Positions 5,402-6,238 of a stretch of 6,238 nt of DNA are shown here, piece by piece. The DNA is taken from positions 1 to 6,238 of the forward strand of contig CAJARE010000024.1 in NCBI GenBank assembly GCA_903944255.1, given 5' to 3'. Below the pieces are notes generated by a model that did not search any database, had not been told where the DNA came from, and saw nothing but the letters and a program-made list of their open reading frames with translations. Numbering within the stretch: the stretch's first letter is position 1; each line of letters starts with the position of its first letter. The DNA is from an uncultured beta proteobacterium (GTDB taxonomy: Bacteria > Pseudomonadota > Gammaproteobacteria > Burkholderiales > Burkholderiaceae). The position numbers were made by a program, and so were the translations under genes.

Positions 5402-6238
5402 CAAGCTCGCACCCCAAAATCGTCTGCTAGGCTTTGACCAGGATAATGAAAAGGCACAGGGCCGTCTGGCGCAGCATCTAAAAACTGTCTTACAAAAGGA
5501 TCCTCAGAACGGCTAAGCTCTTCAGGCGTGCCTTCAGCCCCAATACGACCATTAGCAATAAAGTACACATAGTCGGCGATTTCAAATGTTTCTTCAACAT
5601 CATGGGTCACTAGTAAGCTGGTTGCTCCAAGCGCATTATTTAAATCGCGTATTAAGCGCGCAGTAATACCAAGAGATATTGGATCTAAACCAGCGAATGG
5701 CTCGTCGTACATGATCAGCGGGGGGTCTAATGCAATTGCTCTAGCAAGTGCAACACGTCTTGCCATGCCGCCAGAAATTTGTGAGGGCATCAAATCACGA
5801 GCACCGCGTAAACCAACTGCATTCAGTTTCATGAGGACTAAAGAGCGCAATAACTCTTCACTCAAGTTGGTATGTTCTCGCAGAGGAAAAGCCACATTCT
5901 CAAAAACGCTGAGGTCTGTAAACAATGCGCCAAACTGAAATAACATTCCCATCCGACGACGAGCGACCATGAGCTCATCTGAATTCATCTTGCCAATATC
6001 ATGGCCCTCAAACAAGACCCGACCAGATTGAGCAGAGTATTGGCCACCAATTAAACGCAAAATAGTCGTCTTGCCGCAACCAGAACCCCCCATCACCGCA
6101 ACGACTTGTCCGCGACGAAACTCCATATTGAGTCCCGACAAAATTTGACGCTCACCAGGAGCATAAGAAAAGTCGACGTCCTTAATTGCAACGATGACTT
6201 CGTCAGCGGCTTTTTTTACTTCATCGAAAGAGGGCAAA
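5401..6238 (-). CDS. mlaF: Phospholipid ABC transporter ATP-binding protein MlaF (start at or beyond window edge)
   Basis: Cytoplasmic ATPase that powers the Mla complex. About 278 codons are visible (E. coli MlaF is 269). Numbering from the TTG at 6237: Walker A GGSGCGKT (50-57, Lys56), Q-loop Gln101 in MLFQFGALF, signature ISGGMARR (154-161), Walker B LIMYDE (174-179, catalytic Glu179), D-loop GLD (183-185) and switch His212. The segment VFENVAFPLREHT (111-123) and the tail DGPVPFHYPG are MlaF/Ttg2A-specific; in E. coli this tail wraps onto the partner subunit and the MlaB interface. The frame is open to the edge. The TTG at 6237 is the only candidate start inside the window, and no ATG or GTG lies before the ABC core, so the true start may be this TTG or lie just outside. 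About seven residues more than E. coli precede the core. The gene ends in the TGATG junction with mlaE. Confidence 0.95.
   Translation of the reverse strand, partial: LPSFDEVKKAADEVIVAIKDVDFSYAPGERQILSGLNMEFRRGQVVAVMGGSGCGKTTILRLIGGQYSAQSGRVLFEGHDIGKMNSDELMVARRRMGMLFQFGALFTDLSVFENVAFPLREHTNLSEELLRSLVLMKLNAVGLRGARDLMPSQISGGMARRVALARAIALDPPLIMYDEPFAGLDPISLGITARLIRDLNNALGATSLLVTHDVEETFEIADYVYFIANGRIGAEGTPEELSRSEDPFVRQFLDAAPDGPVPFHYPGQSLADDFGVRA

Noticed and set aside
5711..5938. 75-codon plus-strand open frame
   Set aside because: Antisense to the signature/Q-loop region of mlaF; a composition artefact with no motif.
1..6238. Mobile element, CRISPR array, toxin-antitoxin or phage-defence module
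   Set aside because: No terminal repeats, transposase, integrase, repeat-spacer pattern or unexplained gene is present; all ten genes are housekeeping envelope functions on one strand.

Overview
Every gene in this window reads on the minus strand, in one tightly packed directional block with no non-coding stretch longer than 63 bases. The content is a complete Mla (maintenance of outer-membrane lipid asymmetry) phospholipid transport operon, followed by a two-gene ABC-2 exporter, a BolA-family gene and the start of murA. In transcription order (right to left) the genes are mlaF, mlaE, mlaD, mlaA, mlaC, mlaB, a YadG-like ATPase, a YadH-like permease, ibaG and murA. mlaF reaches the right edge and its start is uncertain. 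murA is cut by the left edge after 173 codons.

The organism is a Gram-negative (didermal) bacterium, most likely a betaproteobacterium. mlaA lies inside the operon between mlaD and mlaC, whereas in E. coli it lies elsewhere. The exporter pair sits between mlaB and ibaG-murA. Both are arrangements I associate with Burkholderiales/Neisseriales. The modest GC content by eye (clearly below the usual 60-70% of Burkholderiaceae) would fit a low-GC member such as Polynucleobacter. That genus assignment is inference.

How the parts work together: MlaF (ATPase), MlaE (permease), MlaD (MCE-ring substrate-binding protein) and MlaB (STAS regulator) form the inner-membrane complex. MlaC is the periplasmic phospholipid shuttle and MlaA the outer-membrane lipoprotein. 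The YadG/YadH-like pair is a second ABC transporter of unknown substrate, co-directional and almost contiguous with mlaB. IbaG is a BolA-family protein linked to Fe-S/glutaredoxin biology and acid stress. MurA makes the first committed step of peptidoglycan synthesis. The cluster therefore joins outer-membrane lipid homeostasis to cell-wall precursor synthesis.

Junctions are mostly tight: TGATG at mlaF/mlaE, GTGA at mlaD/mlaA, ATGA at ATPase/permease, and 4 bases at mlaB/ATPase. The four larger gaps (mlaE-mlaD 21, mlaA-mlaC 63, mlaC-mlaB 25, ibaG-murA 51 bases) hold the few candidate regulatory elements: an inverted repeat upstream of mlaC and a possible extended -10 promoter upstream of murA. 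I found no tRNA, rRNA, CRISPR, insertion sequence or sign of recent transfer. I do not think the window holds a wholly undescribed system. The most interesting points are the exporter fused into the mla transcription unit, its shortened ATPase, and the mlaA-mlaC hairpin.
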